A DNA stretch of 64,000 nt from DATFVA01 sp963832715 (GCA_963832715.1 CAWHVB010000008.1:186001-250000); one strand, 5' to 3'. Shown: positions 8,608 to 18,763, counted from the stretch's first letter. Numbers and translations are program-made. Notes: a model not told the origin generated them from the sequence alone.

Positions 8608-9687
8608 ATGGACAAATTATTACAGGAATATTCTAAATTACTCGATAATACCGGCAGTCATCTGTCACTGCAGACACTGGCAATGTATATCAATCTGCAG
8701 GAACTTCTAAGTACTAAAGAGAAGGCATTCATCTCTGATCACCTGTCGGTATGCAGGGTTTGCAGCGATTCATTCAACGTTGTCTTTGATGAGGACTTAG
8801 AGCTTGATTCAGGTAAAGATGAAATACCCGTTTTTCGGCAGCCTGACGATGATGATGAGGATACTTCACTTTTTGTAAGTGCAGACGGGTTAGTGGAAAT
8901 TGAATTAACAAGGCTTAGTCCGTTAGATTATAACCTGAAATTTCTTTCATTACCGTCAAGATTAAAAAATGAAAAAGCAGCTTTGCAGGTAGACTCGCAG
9001 TATGTTGTAAGGGTTCTTTCGATGGATACCGAGACTATTTATATAGTGCACAGTGAAATCGATATAATGAAATCCGGTTCAGCTGAACTTGTGTCGTTAA
9101 CTTCTCCGCCTGTCGTTCCTGTTCTGCCGGAAACCGCAAGTCGTGGTATAAAGAAAAATATTTATTGGTATGCGGCGGCGGCCATCGTGATTATTGCAGC
9201 CGCCATTTTTGCTTATTTTGCGGTAAGAAGGGCCGATAATTTTCCCAATGAACCAAACCGTGTTATTACTAATCTTACACCAGGAGAGAAACCCCTAAAG
9301 GAATCTGACTCTGCTGTTTCAGAAAAGCCGCCTGCAGATAAAAACGAACCCGGAAAAAATCCTGCTGAGAATGCAGATTATTTTGCGGCGAACGCAACAC
9401 TGGATAATTTTATCGGCAGGGATATCAGAGGCGAACCAGAAGTTGAAATCATTTCTCCCTCTATCGGAGCAGATATTAGAATGCCTGTGAGGTTCGAATG
9501 GATGACAGTAAGAAAAAATATGACTCTTAAATTTGTTATTCTGAATAACATGAATTCACCTGTTTATGAACGGCTCATAAACGGAAAGGAACTGACCATC
9601 GATTCAAAGCTTAATCCCGGGCTCTATTACTGGAAGCTTGAATCGTCCGATCAGATTGAGGCAATGGGTAAATTTTATATACGGTAA
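8608..9687 (+). CDS. Membrane-anchored anti-sigma-factor-like protein (HxxxCxxC)
   Basis: A 359-residue protein. The N-terminal domain contains a ZAS/zf-HC2-like motif, H45-x3-C49-x2-C52, within KAFISDHLSVCRVC, as in many zinc-binding anti-sigma factors. An acidic linker (about 60-85) and a beta-rich cytoplasmic segment (about 90-165) follow. One transmembrane helix spans about 184-206 (YWYAAAAIVIIAAAIFAYFAV region). The remainder is a low-complexity E/K/P linker and a C-terminal Ig-like domain (about 270-359) predicted outside the inner membrane. The gene follows the sigma-like gene on the same strand and ends 1 bp before the convergent TPR-CHAT gene. Inference: it sequesters the upstream sigma factor, and its extracytoplasmic part senses a signal. 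The start has an AGGAAA ribosome-binding site. Confidence 0.7.
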   Translation: MDKLLQEYSKLLDNTGSHLSLQTLAMYINLQELLSTKEKAFISDHLSVCRVCSDSFNVVFDEDLELDSGKDEIPVFRQPDDDDEDTSLFVSADGLVEIELTRLSPLDYNLKFLSLPSRLKNEKAALQVDSQYVVRVLSMDTETIYIVHSEIDIMKSGSAELVSLTSPPVVPVLPETASRGIKKNIYWYAAAAIVIIAAAIFAYFAVRRADNFPNEPNRVITNLTPGEKPLKESDSAVSEKPPADKNEPGKNPAENADYFAANATLDNFIGRDIRGEPEVEIISPSIGADIRMPVRFEWMTVRKNMTLKFVILNNMNSPVYERLINGKELTIDSKLNPGLYYWKLESSDQIEAMGKFYIR

Positions 9688-9688
9688 A

Positions 9689-12514
9689 TCAGCGGCCAAT
9701 TAAAACAAAGGGGCTCCATTCAAGCGGATAAGCAAATTGTCCTGAATGAATCATGTCAAGCTTTGCTTTTCTTAAAGCAGATGAATAATCCATCCCTGAA
9801 AGAATATTCTTATAGAAGCTGACCATTAAAGCCGATGTAGACTTATCGGCAACCTGCCAGAGAGAAACCACAATATTATCAGCACCGGCATAAAGAAAAC
9901 TCCTTGTCAGGGAATAGATTCCTTCTCCTTTCACGATCTTACCGAGACCGCTTTCACACGCACTTAAAACAAGCAGATCTGCATTCAGGTTGAGGTCGTA
10001 TATATCCCCGGTGTGGAGCACTCCATCATCGTCGGATCCCGGGGAAGTATAAAAAGCAAGTCCGGAAAGTCCCGGATGTTCTTCATCAATAAAGCCGTGG
10101 GTTGCCAGGTGGATGAATTTGTAATTATACATTTTATCCGATTTCAGCACGCTTTCCGTGGAAGCATCATTAAGAAAAAGATCGTAATGATAATCGTGTT
10201 CCTTAAATAATTCACCGATTGATTTAACTTCCGTTTCGGTTTCAGGCAGCGGGGAATATTTCCTGCCCGGTAAAAATAGAGACCTTGCTGAATACCCTGT
10301 ATCAATCACTGATGCAATCTTTTCAGAGTTGATATGATCATTATTAAATACAGGTGCGAAACCGGCGAACGACATACCGGGATTATTATTTTCATGCAGA
10401 AGGCTTTCTTTTAACAGCCCTGCAGAATAATGGTAGCTTATTTTATAGTAATTTATTAAATAAGAAAGTTGAGTGAACTCGCCGTTAAACGGATCGGGAG
10501 GAAGTTTTGTAAGAAGCGCTTCAAACGGAAGATACGAAAGTGTATAGTCCGGAATAATATATAGTTTTTCTTTATTACGTATAAAGTTCTCTACAGGTGC
10601 TAAGAGTTTGGAATATAATTCATACGCTGTTGAAAGATATTTCATATAATTCAGTTTCTGAAGGGATATTCTGAAATCTTTTACTTTGTCATAAAAAAGA
10701 GAATCGCAGTCAATGGAAACAGCATTCACATTACTCCTGGTTAAAACAAAAATTGTAATGGCAGAATCACTGGTAAAGTATTCAAGGAGACAGGCATTAG
10801 GGGGAAGAAGTTTTCTGATATCATCTGAAGAAGAAAGCTGCGCCGGGTATTTCAATTTATGGTAAGCGGGGAAATTTCCTTCAAGATAATTGATCAGCTC
10901 GTCATATCTGCGCTGACTCTCAAACAATGATTTCCGGTTATCTCCCTCTGCCTTCAGATCGTTTGATTCTTCAGCTTCCTGCAGTCTTGTCTGGTAAAGG
11001 GAAACATCGGCCCGGGCATCTTTTTCTTGCTCAACCAGGCTGTCGGGCAGCCCCGCATATTTCCGTGCATCCGATTCGGCAATTGATTCTGAAAGTATGC
11101 CAGCTTTATTCCTTTCGGCAAATTGAAAAGCTGATTCAATATAATCGGCATTTTGTGTCCGGCTGTATAATTTGAGGGCAGTCAGCACACCGTTTTTATT
11201 AACTTCATAGGACTTTTTCGTCAGTATTAATTTGGATTCTTCCCGGCCGAAACCTGCTTTTAGTTTTTCCATTACCCCGGAAGCTGCATTAAATGCCTTA
11301 AGTGCTTTATTGAGTATGCCGATATCACCCGACTCTTTTGCTTCACTCTTGTATGCGTTCCCCTTACCAATCAGAGCAGTCAGTAATTGTTCTTCCGCAG
11401 GCATCCTGCCCAGTTCTCCAGGGTCAGTGTTATCGGGATTATATTCAGGCCAGATTACATAAAGCGCCGAATCATAATATGCTTCAGCCGATTTGTATTC
11501 GGATTTTTTCATAGATAAATCGCCTGAGAATAAATATGCTTCGGAGAGTCCCGGATTTGAAGGATCGATCTTTCTATAAATAGCGATAGACTTGTTAAGA
11601 AAATACCTGGCGTTATCAATACTGCCCATTTTCACAAATATATTTCCTATCCCCGAATAGCTGAATGCAACATCCCGTGATTCTTCACCGGCATAATCTC
11701 TTCTGATCTGCATAGCTTTGTAGGCATACTCCAGCGCTTTAGTAAAATTGCCGTTATAGGAATATGTGCTGGCAAGGTTATTATAACTCATTGCAACGTA
11801 AGGATGACCTTCCCCGAGTTTCGCTTCCCATATCTTCAATGCCTTTTCATCATACTCAATGGATTTTGAATATTCTTCCTTTAGAAAATAAACATTTGAC
11901 ATGTTTGTATAGCAGTTTGCAAGGTAGGGATTATCACTGCTTAAAGTAGAGTCCCAGATTGACAGTGCTTTTTCAAAATATTCCAGCGCCTTTTCATAAT
12001 CACCGGTGCGGTAGTATATTAGTCCGACATTATGATACCCCTTGCCCGTATTCGTATGCTCAGTTCCGAAAATCCTCTCATTGATTTCAAGCATGTCATG
12101 GTAGTATTTATACGCCCGGTCATAATTACCTTTTTCGTAATAGATTGTGCCTATGCTGTTATAAAGTTCGGCGCGAAGAGAGTCCTGATTTTCTTTAAGA
12201 TAATTAACAGCATCCAGTCCGCTGTTGAGATGAGTAAAAGCCTGACTGTAATTTCCGAGGTACCGGAAATTTATCCCCATATTCTTCTGGCAGTCTATAT
12301 AATTTTTCCAGCTTTCGCCTTTCTGAAACAGCTCTGAAGCTTTTTCATAATAATAATTGGAACTATCATATTTAACATCACGCCAGAAATCATCCCCTTT
12401 TTTGTAAAGTTTCTCCGCTTCAAGAGAGTCAGCAGGACTCATTGAAAAGATTTCGGTAAATGGACAGGAGGAAAAAAGTAAAATTGTAATGAATAAAGGT
12501 AAATATTTTCTCAT
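9689..12514 (-). CDS. Exported TPR-CHAT (caspase-HetF-associated) protein
   Basis: A 941-residue protein. The N-terminus is hydrophobic (LFITILLFSSCPF) with an FSSC that resembles Bacteroidota lipoproteins, so it is probably exported and lipid-anchored. Residues about 30-370 are kinesin-light-chain-like TPRs (repeated 'YxxxGNYxxAxxYYxxALxI' units). A helical linker lies at 370-560. A CHAT domain covers about 590-941, with the strand-His motif FIHLATHGF (His near 806) and the strand-Cys motif LVLSACESGLG (Cys near 853), plus the conserved GEGIYSLTRSFLYAGA and VSLWQV segments. CHAT domains are clan-CD peptidases. Both catalytic residues are present. It is convergent with the sigma/anti-sigma pair, with one base between the stops. 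Substrate unknown; see findings. Confidence 0.88.
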   Translation of the reverse strand: MRKYLPLFITILLFSSCPFTEIFSMSPADSLEAEKLYKKGDDFWRDVKYDSSNYYYEKASELFQKGESWKNYIDCQKNMGINFRYLGNYSQAFTHLNSGLDAVNYLKENQDSLRAELYNSIGTIYYEKGNYDRAYKYYHDMLEINERIFGTEHTNTGKGYHNVGLIYYRTGDYEKALEYFEKALSIWDSTLSSDNPYLANCYTNMSNVYFLKEEYSKSIEYDEKALKIWEAKLGEGHPYVAMSYNNLASTYSYNGNFTKALEYAYKAMQIRRDYAGEESRDVAFSYSGIGNIFVKMGSIDNARYFLNKSIAIYRKIDPSNPGLSEAYLFSGDLSMKKSEYKSAEAYYDSALYVIWPEYNPDNTDPGELGRMPAEEQLLTALIGKGNAYKSEAKESGDIGILNKALKAFNAASGVMEKLKAGFGREESKLILTKKSYEVNKNGVLTALKLYSRTQNADYIESAFQFAERNKAGILSESIAESDARKYAGLPDSLVEQEKDARADVSLYQTRLQEAEESNDLKAEGDNRKSLFESQRRYDELINYLEGNFPAYHKLKYPAQLSSSDDIRKLLPPNACLLEYFTSDSAITIFVLTRSNVNAVSIDCDSLFYDKVKDFRISLQKLNYMKYLSTAYELYSKLLAPVENFIRNKEKLYIIPDYTLSYLPFEALLTKLPPDPFNGEFTQLSYLINYYKISYHYSAGLLKESLLHENNNPGMSFAGFAPVFNNDHINSEKIASVIDTGYSARSLFLPGRKYSPLPETETEVKSIGELFKEHDYHYDLFLNDASTESVLKSDKMYNYKFIHLATHGFIDEEHPGLSGLAFYTSPGSDDDGVLHTGDIYDLNLNADLLVLSACESGLGKIVKGEGIYSLTRSFLYAGADNIVVSLWQVADKSTSALMVSFYKNILSGMDYSSALRKAKLDMIHSGQFAYPLEWSPFVLIGR

Positions 12515-12843
12515 TCGTCAACGCATCTATTCCTGGTTAATATTGAGGACAGCCTTTCCAGCATTCACTCCTTTCTAATCTAATTTTTCTTTCAGTCACT
12601 TTCAATAAAAAATTTATGACCCGAAGGCTGCGGATTTAGAAGATATTCTCACTTAGAGCAAACAAATCTGGTAATTATCCGAAAGAGTGAAAGTTTTTTA
12701 AGGAATCTCAAACTATAGGCTTAAGAATCCACGATAACGTTTATGATTGGCAGAAAATGAATTCCGGCTGCCGGTCGATTTACTTTACTCATTTTGATTC
12801 TTTCGGAGAATAAAATTTTAAACCATATCTAATCTGGTGATTT
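12515..12843. other. Divergent intergenic region, nothing distinctive
   Basis: 329 bp between the TPR-CHAT start (minus) and the first T9SS cargo gene (plus). It should contain both promoters. I see no clear terminator, long repeat, tRNA or small reading frame with a ribosome-binding site. Confidence 0.5.
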
Positions 12844-15312
12844 ATGAAAACACTCTGTTTAGTTTCAATTATGCTTCTCCTGCTGTTGTCAAATGATTCC
12901 TTTTCTCAATTCAATCCCAAATCTGATCCGGATGATGTTAACTGGAGCGGCAGATTCGCCCATCCGGGATTATTCAACCGTGCCCAGGTAGTAACAAATT
13001 ACAATTCTACAACTGAGGTCTTTGCCGGAAATTTCGAACTCCCGTCAGACAGCGGAGGATTTGATGATTATCTCCTTGCATTCTGGGATGGGTCGAACTG
13101 GAAAATAGAAGGCCCCGGCGGTTTTAATGTAAATGAAAATGTTTACTGTATCTGCGTCGTTGGAACAGACATTTATATCGGAGGAAATTTTACAAGTCTT
13201 AACTCACAGCAGATAGCTTACCTTGCAAGGTGGGACGGCACACAATGGAGCAGTGTTGGCAGCGGAGTGAATGGATCGGTTAATGCATTGACTACAGACG
13301 GCTTCAATCTTTATGTCGGTGGTCAGTTCAGCATGGCCGGAACTGTAGACGCAAATAATGTAGCAAAGTGGGATGGGTCGGGATGGAGTGCGCTGGTTGA
13401 ACAGGGGGGAATTACAAATGGCGTAAATAATACTGTGCGCGCAATAGCTCTCGGAGGCGATGGAATATATGTCGGCGGAGACTTCAGCACAGCCGGCGGT
13501 ACGAATGCTAATTTCGCAGCGAAATATTCGGTTACAGGCACCTGGGAAAGCCTTGGAGTACAGTGGACAGTTGGCAGCGTCAGTTCAATCGGGATTACTG
13601 TTGACCATGTTTATCTCGGCGGATATTTTAATACTGCGAACGGCTGGCCGGGCAATGGTATCGTAAGGAGTGATGGTGCAGGCGGATGGGAGGCCCTTGG
13701 TAATGGTTCTCCGGCAGGAGTTCCAAAACTCCTTGTGAATGCGAACGGATTTGTTTTTGCACTTGGAGATTTTTCAGCTGATGCGGGACCAGCCGCTAAC
13801 CAGATTGCTGAATGGAATGGATCAGCCTGGTCTGCATTAGGCAGTGAACCCTTTGTTACGGGTCAGACTGTTGATTTTACACTCCGGGAACCGAATACTG
13901 TTTATACAACTAAATTCGAATTTCAGAACCAGAGCTATCTGTACGGCAATGGTATTTACAAATGGGATGGATCAACCTGGTCAGGACTTGGACTGGGTAT
14001 TGGAGATTACTGGACAACAGTATACCAGGTAAACACGCTAGCCTGGTTCAATTCACAGTTGTATGCAGGAGGCAATTTTTTAACGGCAGGAGACAAATTT
14101 ATAAACGGTCTTTCCCGGTTAAATAACAATACCTGGTCCGATGCGGACATCAGTTCACAAATCCCTGACCTGATAGTAAAAAAACTGCTGCCGGCCGGTA
14201 ATAAATTATATGCAGCAGGAAATTTCATTTCTATTAATGGAATAACCCTGAATCATATAGCATCCTGGGATGGTTCACAATGGTTCCCATTGGGCTCAGG
14301 TACTAATGGAAACGTTGAAACGATCAGGGATGTCGGTAGTGATATATATATAAGCGGTGATTTTACAACTGCAGGGGGGAATAATGCAGTAGGGTATGCA
14401 AGGTGGGATGGAAATTCCTGGCATAATCTGGCCGGAGGAGGACCATTTTCGTTTACTATGACAAATATCGGTAACGATTTATATGTTGGGGGACAGTTCA
14501 CCTCAATGAATGGGGGAACAGTCCTTGTAAAAAATCTGGCGAAATGGGATGGATCATCCTGGTACGATGTAGGCGGAGGTGTAAGCCTGGGTTCTAATTT
14601 TACAACTTCAGTATATGCGCTTGCCGCAAGAGGGAATGAACTAATCGTTGGAGGTGACTTTACTATGGCGGGAACCATCCCGGCAAATAATATAGCGATC
14701 TGGAACGGGACTCAATGGTCAGCGCTAGGTGAGGGACTTAATGGTCCTGTAAGAGATATACTTGTGTCGGGTTCCGATATTTACGTTGGGGGTCAGTTCA
14801 CGGAAGCCGGGGGAAATTTGATTTACTCAATCGCACGTTGGGATGGAAACAGCTGGAATCCGCTTGGCTCCGGCATCAATCAGAGTAATAATTTTGCTGC
14901 AATCGGCACGGTTTATTCTTTGTTGGCCTCGCCGGATGGGTTATATGCCGGGGGTCAGTTTACACACGCGGGTGATAAATATTCAAATATGATCGCTCTG
15001 TATACTGACTTTACTACAGGAATTAAAACACTGGGTTCAACTGCACCCGAAAACTATTCACTATCCCAGAATTATCCGAACCCGTTCAACCCTTCAACGA
15101 ATATTAATTTTAGTATTCCACGGCAGGAACTGGTTCAATTGAAGATATATGACGCTTTAGGGCAGGAAATTGAAACCCTTATTGATGGGGTCATGAACCA
15201 GGGGAATTACTCAATTAAATTTGACGGCCGGAACCTGGCATCAGGAATTTACTTTTATAAAATAAGGTCAGGGAATTTTTATAAAGTAAAGAAAATGGTG
15301 CTTGCAAAATAA
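12844..15312 (+). CDS. T9SS-secreted beta-propeller-like repeat protein
   Basis: An 822-residue protein: signal peptide (1-21, ending near SFSQ), repeat region (about 25-730) and C-terminal T9SS type A sorting domain (about 740-822). The repeats are about 45-60 residues long and follow 'WDGSxWxxLGxGxNGxVxAL...LYVGGxFTxAGG...NxIAxWDG'. At least ten copies are visible, pointing to one or two multi-bladed propellers. The CTD starts with SQNYPNPFNPST and ends with the KKMVLAK cap, so the protein should cross the outer membrane by T9SS and be surface-bound or released. No catalytic motif is recognised; a binding or adhesion role is only a guess. It begins the T9SS cargo island. Confidence 0.88.
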   Translation: MKTLCLVSIMLLLLLSNDSFSQFNPKSDPDDVNWSGRFAHPGLFNRAQVVTNYNSTTEVFAGNFELPSDSGGFDDYLLAFWDGSNWKIEGPGGFNVNENVYCICVVGTDIYIGGNFTSLNSQQIAYLARWDGTQWSSVGSGVNGSVNALTTDGFNLYVGGQFSMAGTVDANNVAKWDGSGWSALVEQGGITNGVNNTVRAIALGGDGIYVGGDFSTAGGTNANFAAKYSVTGTWESLGVQWTVGSVSSIGITVDHVYLGGYFNTANGWPGNGIVRSDGAGGWEALGNGSPAGVPKLLVNANGFVFALGDFSADAGPAANQIAEWNGSAWSALGSEPFVTGQTVDFTLREPNTVYTTKFEFQNQSYLYGNGIYKWDGSTWSGLGLGIGDYWTTVYQVNTLAWFNSQLYAGGNFLTAGDKFINGLSRLNNNTWSDADISSQIPDLIVKKLLPAGNKLYAAGNFISINGITLNHIASWDGSQWFPLGSGTNGNVETIRDVGSDIYISGDFTTAGGNNAVGYARWDGNSWHNLAGGGPFSFTMTNIGNDLYVGGQFTSMNGGTVLVKNLAKWDGSSWYDVGGGVSLGSNFTTSVYALAARGNELIVGGDFTMAGTIPANNIAIWNGTQWSALGEGLNGPVRDILVSGSDIYVGGQFTEAGGNLIYSIARWDGNSWNPLGSGINQSNNFAAIGTVYSLLASPDGLYAGGQFTHAGDKYSNMIALYTDFTTGIKTLGSTAPENYSLSQNYPNPFNPSTNINFSIPRQELVQLKIYDALGQEIETLIDGVMNQGNYSIKFDGRNLASGIYFYKIRSGNFYKVKKMVLAK

Positions 15313-15593
15313 CGACATTTGCCGTGCAGGGCAACCAAATATTCTTTTTGAGTTTTGTGGTTAGTGAAAAAGGAACAGGCATTTGAAAGTTTTTTGAAGC
15401 TTACTTTACTTAATCATGGAGCTTAAAAAAACCAAAAATCTAAAGGAAGCAATAATGTCGAAAGCATTTACTGCATTAATCAGCTATTAATTTTTACTTC
15501 CTCTGAACCATAAGGGCAGAATAAATAAGCGGCATCGAACAATTTAATTTTCTTAACCAATCACATAATCAATAATTATTAAAAGGAAATCAA

Positions 15594-16943
15594 ATGAAAA
15601 AAGTTTTGACGATTTTATTCATTTTTTTAGCCGGCCCGCTATGGGCGCAAAGTACCTGGGAGGCACTGCCTTCACACCCGGATGGAAGCGGATTTACAGG
15701 ACTTGTTGTAAATCAGACCGGAGATCTTTTTGCGGCAACAGGAAGTTATAACTATCCCTCTGCGATAGGCGGTATCAGCCGTTCCACCGATGGAGGCACC
15801 TCCTGGAATAAAGTGTTTCCTGCGTATATAGCAAGGACCATTGAAATTACATCAGAAGGAACCCTGTTTGCAAGTATTTGGGATTATCCTAATGCTAATG
15901 AAGGAATTTACCGCTCAACTGATAATGGTTCAACCTGGCAGCCGATGTATATAACATCAAACAGCAATGAACATTTTTTCTCGATAAAGGATGCTGGGGG
16001 CGGGGTGATGTACGCGGGTACCAGGTATGGAGTACTTGTATCTTTTGATGCAGGCAGTACATGGGATTACGATGCCTCTTTCCCGGTAGGAGAAACCTGG
16101 GTATGGGATGTTGAAGCAGCCGGAGGGACAATATTTGCTGCATCTGCTGCCGGGACGTACTCAAAATCTCTGTTGAACTGGGATCTCATGCCGGGTATAG
16201 CAGCAGGTGATACAGTAATCTGTCTGACCCCTCCGGTAAACTCTGCATACACAAGAGGCTCCAATCTTTCGGATTTAATTTTCGGAGGTTCCCAGAAGGG
16301 GCGTATTTATTCAGCGGCAGTATATCCCCTCGGAACTTTTGCAATAGTCTATGCAAGTTTAATTTATAAAATGTTTGCTCTTTTTAATCTTAACAACGCA
16401 ATCATCTTTGCCTCACGTGCACATAAGTCAGCAGCTGACGTTTTGGATGGAGATACAACCGGTACGGGTATTATGATGTCCTACGATGGTGTTAACTGGT
16501 TTTATGACAGCGATGGATTACCTTCTGATGCCGTTATTGATGTTTTTGCTTCAAATGATATCTCGAGAGGAACAATGACAGTTTATGCGGGGGCGTTCGA
16601 GAATTCGGCGGACGGAGCAAAGATTTATAAAAAAGAATACTCAGTTCCGACAAATGTGAAAAATGATCAATCAGCCGCTGAGGAATATGAACTTTCACAA
16701 AATTATCCCAATCCCTTCAATCCAACTACAGAAATTAACTTCAGAGTTCCGCATAAGGCATTAGTCACCCTTGATATATATAATACGCTTGGAGAAAAAG
16801 TCAGCACGCTTGTTTCTAATGATCTGAATCCCGGCAGCTATAATGTGGAATGGAATGCTGCGGATTTTCCAAGCGGTGTATATTTTTACAGGATCAAAGC
16901 CGGGAATTTTAGTCTCGTTAAAAAAATGCTGCTGGTAAGGTAG
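15594..16943 (+). CDS. T9SS-secreted BNR-repeat protein
   Basis: A 449-residue protein. The signal peptide ends at LWAQ (residue 19). Sialidase-type BNR repeats follow (SRSTDGGTSWNKV near 64, YRSTDNGSTWQPM near 108, SFDAGSTWDYD near 149, MSYDGVNWFYD near 300). A C-terminal T9SS sorting domain starts near residue 366 (SQNYPNPFNPTTEINF) and ends KKMLLVR. BNR repeats alone do not prove sialidase activity, and no Arg triad can be assigned. The start has an AAAGGAAA ribosome-binding site. A tiny SD-preceded frame (15455-15490, MSKAFTALISY) lies about 100 bp upstream. Its CTD belongs to the short 'NF.LVKKM' subtype also found in the genes at 12844 and 17412. Confidence 0.87.
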   Translation: MKKVLTILFIFLAGPLWAQSTWEALPSHPDGSGFTGLVVNQTGDLFAATGSYNYPSAIGGISRSTDGGTSWNKVFPAYIARTIEITSEGTLFASIWDYPNANEGIYRSTDNGSTWQPMYITSNSNEHFFSIKDAGGGVMYAGTRYGVLVSFDAGSTWDYDASFPVGETWVWDVEAAGGTIFAASAAGTYSKSLLNWDLMPGIAAGDTVICLTPPVNSAYTRGSNLSDLIFGGSQKGRIYSAAVYPLGTFAIVYASLIYKMFALFNLNNAIIFASRAHKSAADVLDGDTTGTGIMMSYDGVNWFYDSDGLPSDAVIDVFASNDISRGTMTVYAGAFENSADGAKIYKKEYSVPTNVKNDQSAAEEYELSQNYPNPFNPTTEINFRVPHKALVTLDIYNTLGEKVSTLVSNDLNPGSYNVEWNAADFPSGVYFYRIKAGNFSLVKKMLLVR

Positions 16944-17411
16944 TTGACAGATCTTAAAGCTAATTTTAAGTAGTCCCGTTTATTCATTTATGCGGGACTT
17001 TTATTACTGTTTCCGATAACCCTGCTGAAAGCTTTACCATGATAAAAATAAAGCTTTCTTCTTGTCCGCTTTATCTGCGTCTTAGTTAACATCAACCTCG
17101 CCGGAAGATGAAGAATTCCAGGCAGTTTTTATAGATCACCAGCAAATTCCGATTTGATAAAGGGGGATTCAAGCCAAGTAAAGAGGAATTATTCTATTTC
17201 TTTTCTAAAGCTTAAACTATTTTGATGCCTTAAGATAATTTTGTAAAGCGCTGCCCTGGATAATGTTTTAGAGTTCGGGAACTCATTTAGTATAATTTCT
17301 GTTATCTCCTGTAAGCCGCACAAAACCGATAGTTTTTATACAATCGCATACGGATTTTATAATCCGGGCGGTGAGGTATGTAAAGATTAACTATAATAAC
17401 CAGGAGAAAGT
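16944..17411. other. Intergenic region with terminator, otherwise featureless
   Basis: 468 bp between two T9SS cargo genes. It contains a terminator near its start (16972-17005). The rest shows no reading frame with a ribosome-binding site, no repeat and no RNA structure that I can support. The promoter of the next gene must be in the distal part. Confidence 0.5.
16972..17005 (+). terminator. Hairpin terminator after the BNR T9SS gene
   Basis: AGTCCCG / CGGGACT 7-bp stem with a 14-nt loop followed by TTTTATT, 28 bp after the stop at 16943. Confidence 0.7.
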
Positions 17412-18461
17412 ATGAAGCTTAAAATAATTTCATTCGCAGTGACCATTCTTTTCTTTTTAATTGGAGCACAATTATCTGCACAGACAGCCAGGCTGCAGGT
17501 TATCCACAACTCTGCAGATGCGGCAGCCGATCCGGTTGATATATATCTTAACGGAAATTTGCTGCTTGACGATTTCGGATTCAGAGCAGCAACCCCGTTT
17601 ATCGATGCACCTGCAGGAGTATTGCTGAATATAGGAATAGCTCCGGGAAACAGTCTCTCAGTATCAGATACACTGGTAAACTTTGGAGTGACGCTTGAAG
17701 ACGGAGGATCTTATGTAGTAATTGCTAACGGAGTACTTGATCCGGGTTCGTACGCTTCGAATCCAGACGGCAGAAGTACAGCTTTTACATTGTTCGTGAA
17801 GACGATGGCCAGGGAATCAGCATCCGGTTCAGGAGTGGATTTCTTTGTGGTTCACGGATCCACTGATGCCCCAACGGTCGATATAATTGCCCGGAATACA
17901 GCGACACTTGTGGATAATGCAGCGTACGGCGATATAACAGATTATATAAACGTACCCGCAGCAAGCTATATCGTTGATATAACTCCCGGTGATGATAATA
18001 ACACGATCGTTGCATCATTTAATGCAGATCTTTCGGGACTTGAAGGAGGCAGTGCAGTTGTGTTTGCTTCCGGTTTCCTAGATCCTTCGGTGAATCAGAA
18101 TGGAGAACCATTTGGTATATTTGCGGCTCTCAGTGACGGAACGGTCGTACCATTTAGTATAGTTACATCAAAAGAAGAGGATGATGCAACAACTCCGGTT
18201 AAATATGGATTGGAGCAAAACTATCCTAATCCTTTTAACCCGTCTACAAACATCACTTTCAGCATCCCCGAGCGTCAATTAGTACAGCTGAAGGTATATA
18301 ATGCGATAGGACAGGAAGTTACAACCCTGGTAAACGATGTCATGCACAGCGGAAATTATTCTGTTGCCTTTAATGCAGCAGATTTTTCATCGGGTGTATA
18401 CTTTTACAGGCTTCAAACCGAAAATTTCAGCTCAGTCAGGAAAATGGTCCTGACAAAATAA
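17412..18461 (+). CDS. T9SS-secreted DUF4397-domain protein
   Basis: A 349-residue protein. Signal peptide 1-25 (GAQLSAQ). Two DUF4397-like beta domains follow (about 27-125 and 135-245). Each begins with the 'VIHNSADA...VDIYLNG' / 'VVHGSTDAPTVDIIAR' strand pattern and contains the FGVTLEDGGSYVVIANG-type segment. DUF4397 proteins are surface or secreted beta-sandwich proteins of unknown function. A T9SS type A CTD starts near residue 267 (EQNYPNPFNPSTNITF) and ends RKMVLTK. The gene has a strong AGGAGAAAG ribosome-binding site and is followed by a classical terminator, so it is monocistronic. Confidence 0.9.
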   Translation: MKLKIISFAVTILFFLIGAQLSAQTARLQVIHNSADAAADPVDIYLNGNLLLDDFGFRAATPFIDAPAGVLLNIGIAPGNSLSVSDTLVNFGVTLEDGGSYVVIANGVLDPGSYASNPDGRSTAFTLFVKTMARESASGSGVDFFVVHGSTDAPTVDIIARNTATLVDNAAYGDITDYINVPAASYIVDITPGDDNNTIVASFNADLSGLEGGSAVVFASGFLDPSVNQNGEPFGIFAALSDGTVVPFSIVTSKEEDDATTPVKYGLEQNYPNPFNPSTNITFSIPERQLVQLKVYNAIGQEVTTLVNDVMHSGNYSVAFNAADFSSGVYFYRLQTENFSSVRKMVLTK

Positions 18462-18763
18462 TGTTGTATAGTATTTCAAAAAGTCCTGCCCCGGCAGGAC
18501 TTTTTTTTGTCCTCCTGGTTTCTTTATTTATAGCCTTATAACTGCGCATAAAAGTATTAAACCGCGAAAAGAAATTGTCTTACATCTAATCTGTTTTATA
18601 TGCACGAAAATTCCAGGATAATAAACTTATTGACTGATGGGAAATAATAACTTATTTTCCTTGAGTTGCCTTTGATACTCTCCATTTGATTTTTCATAAA
18701 GTACGCGGTACGATGCCGCACATTTAGTTGCCTTAATTTTGATTTTCTGTTTGAAAATAACCA
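18462..18763. other. Intergenic region with terminator
   Basis: 302 bp upstream of the hybrid kinase gene. After the terminator at 18479-18508 I see no further gene, repeat or structured element; the promoter of the kinase gene is presumably here. Confidence 0.5.
18479..18508 (+). terminator. Strong rho-independent terminator
   Basis: AAGTCCTGC-CCCG-GCAGGACTT stem-loop (9-bp stem) followed by eight T residues, 18 bp after the stop at 18461. Confidence 0.9.
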
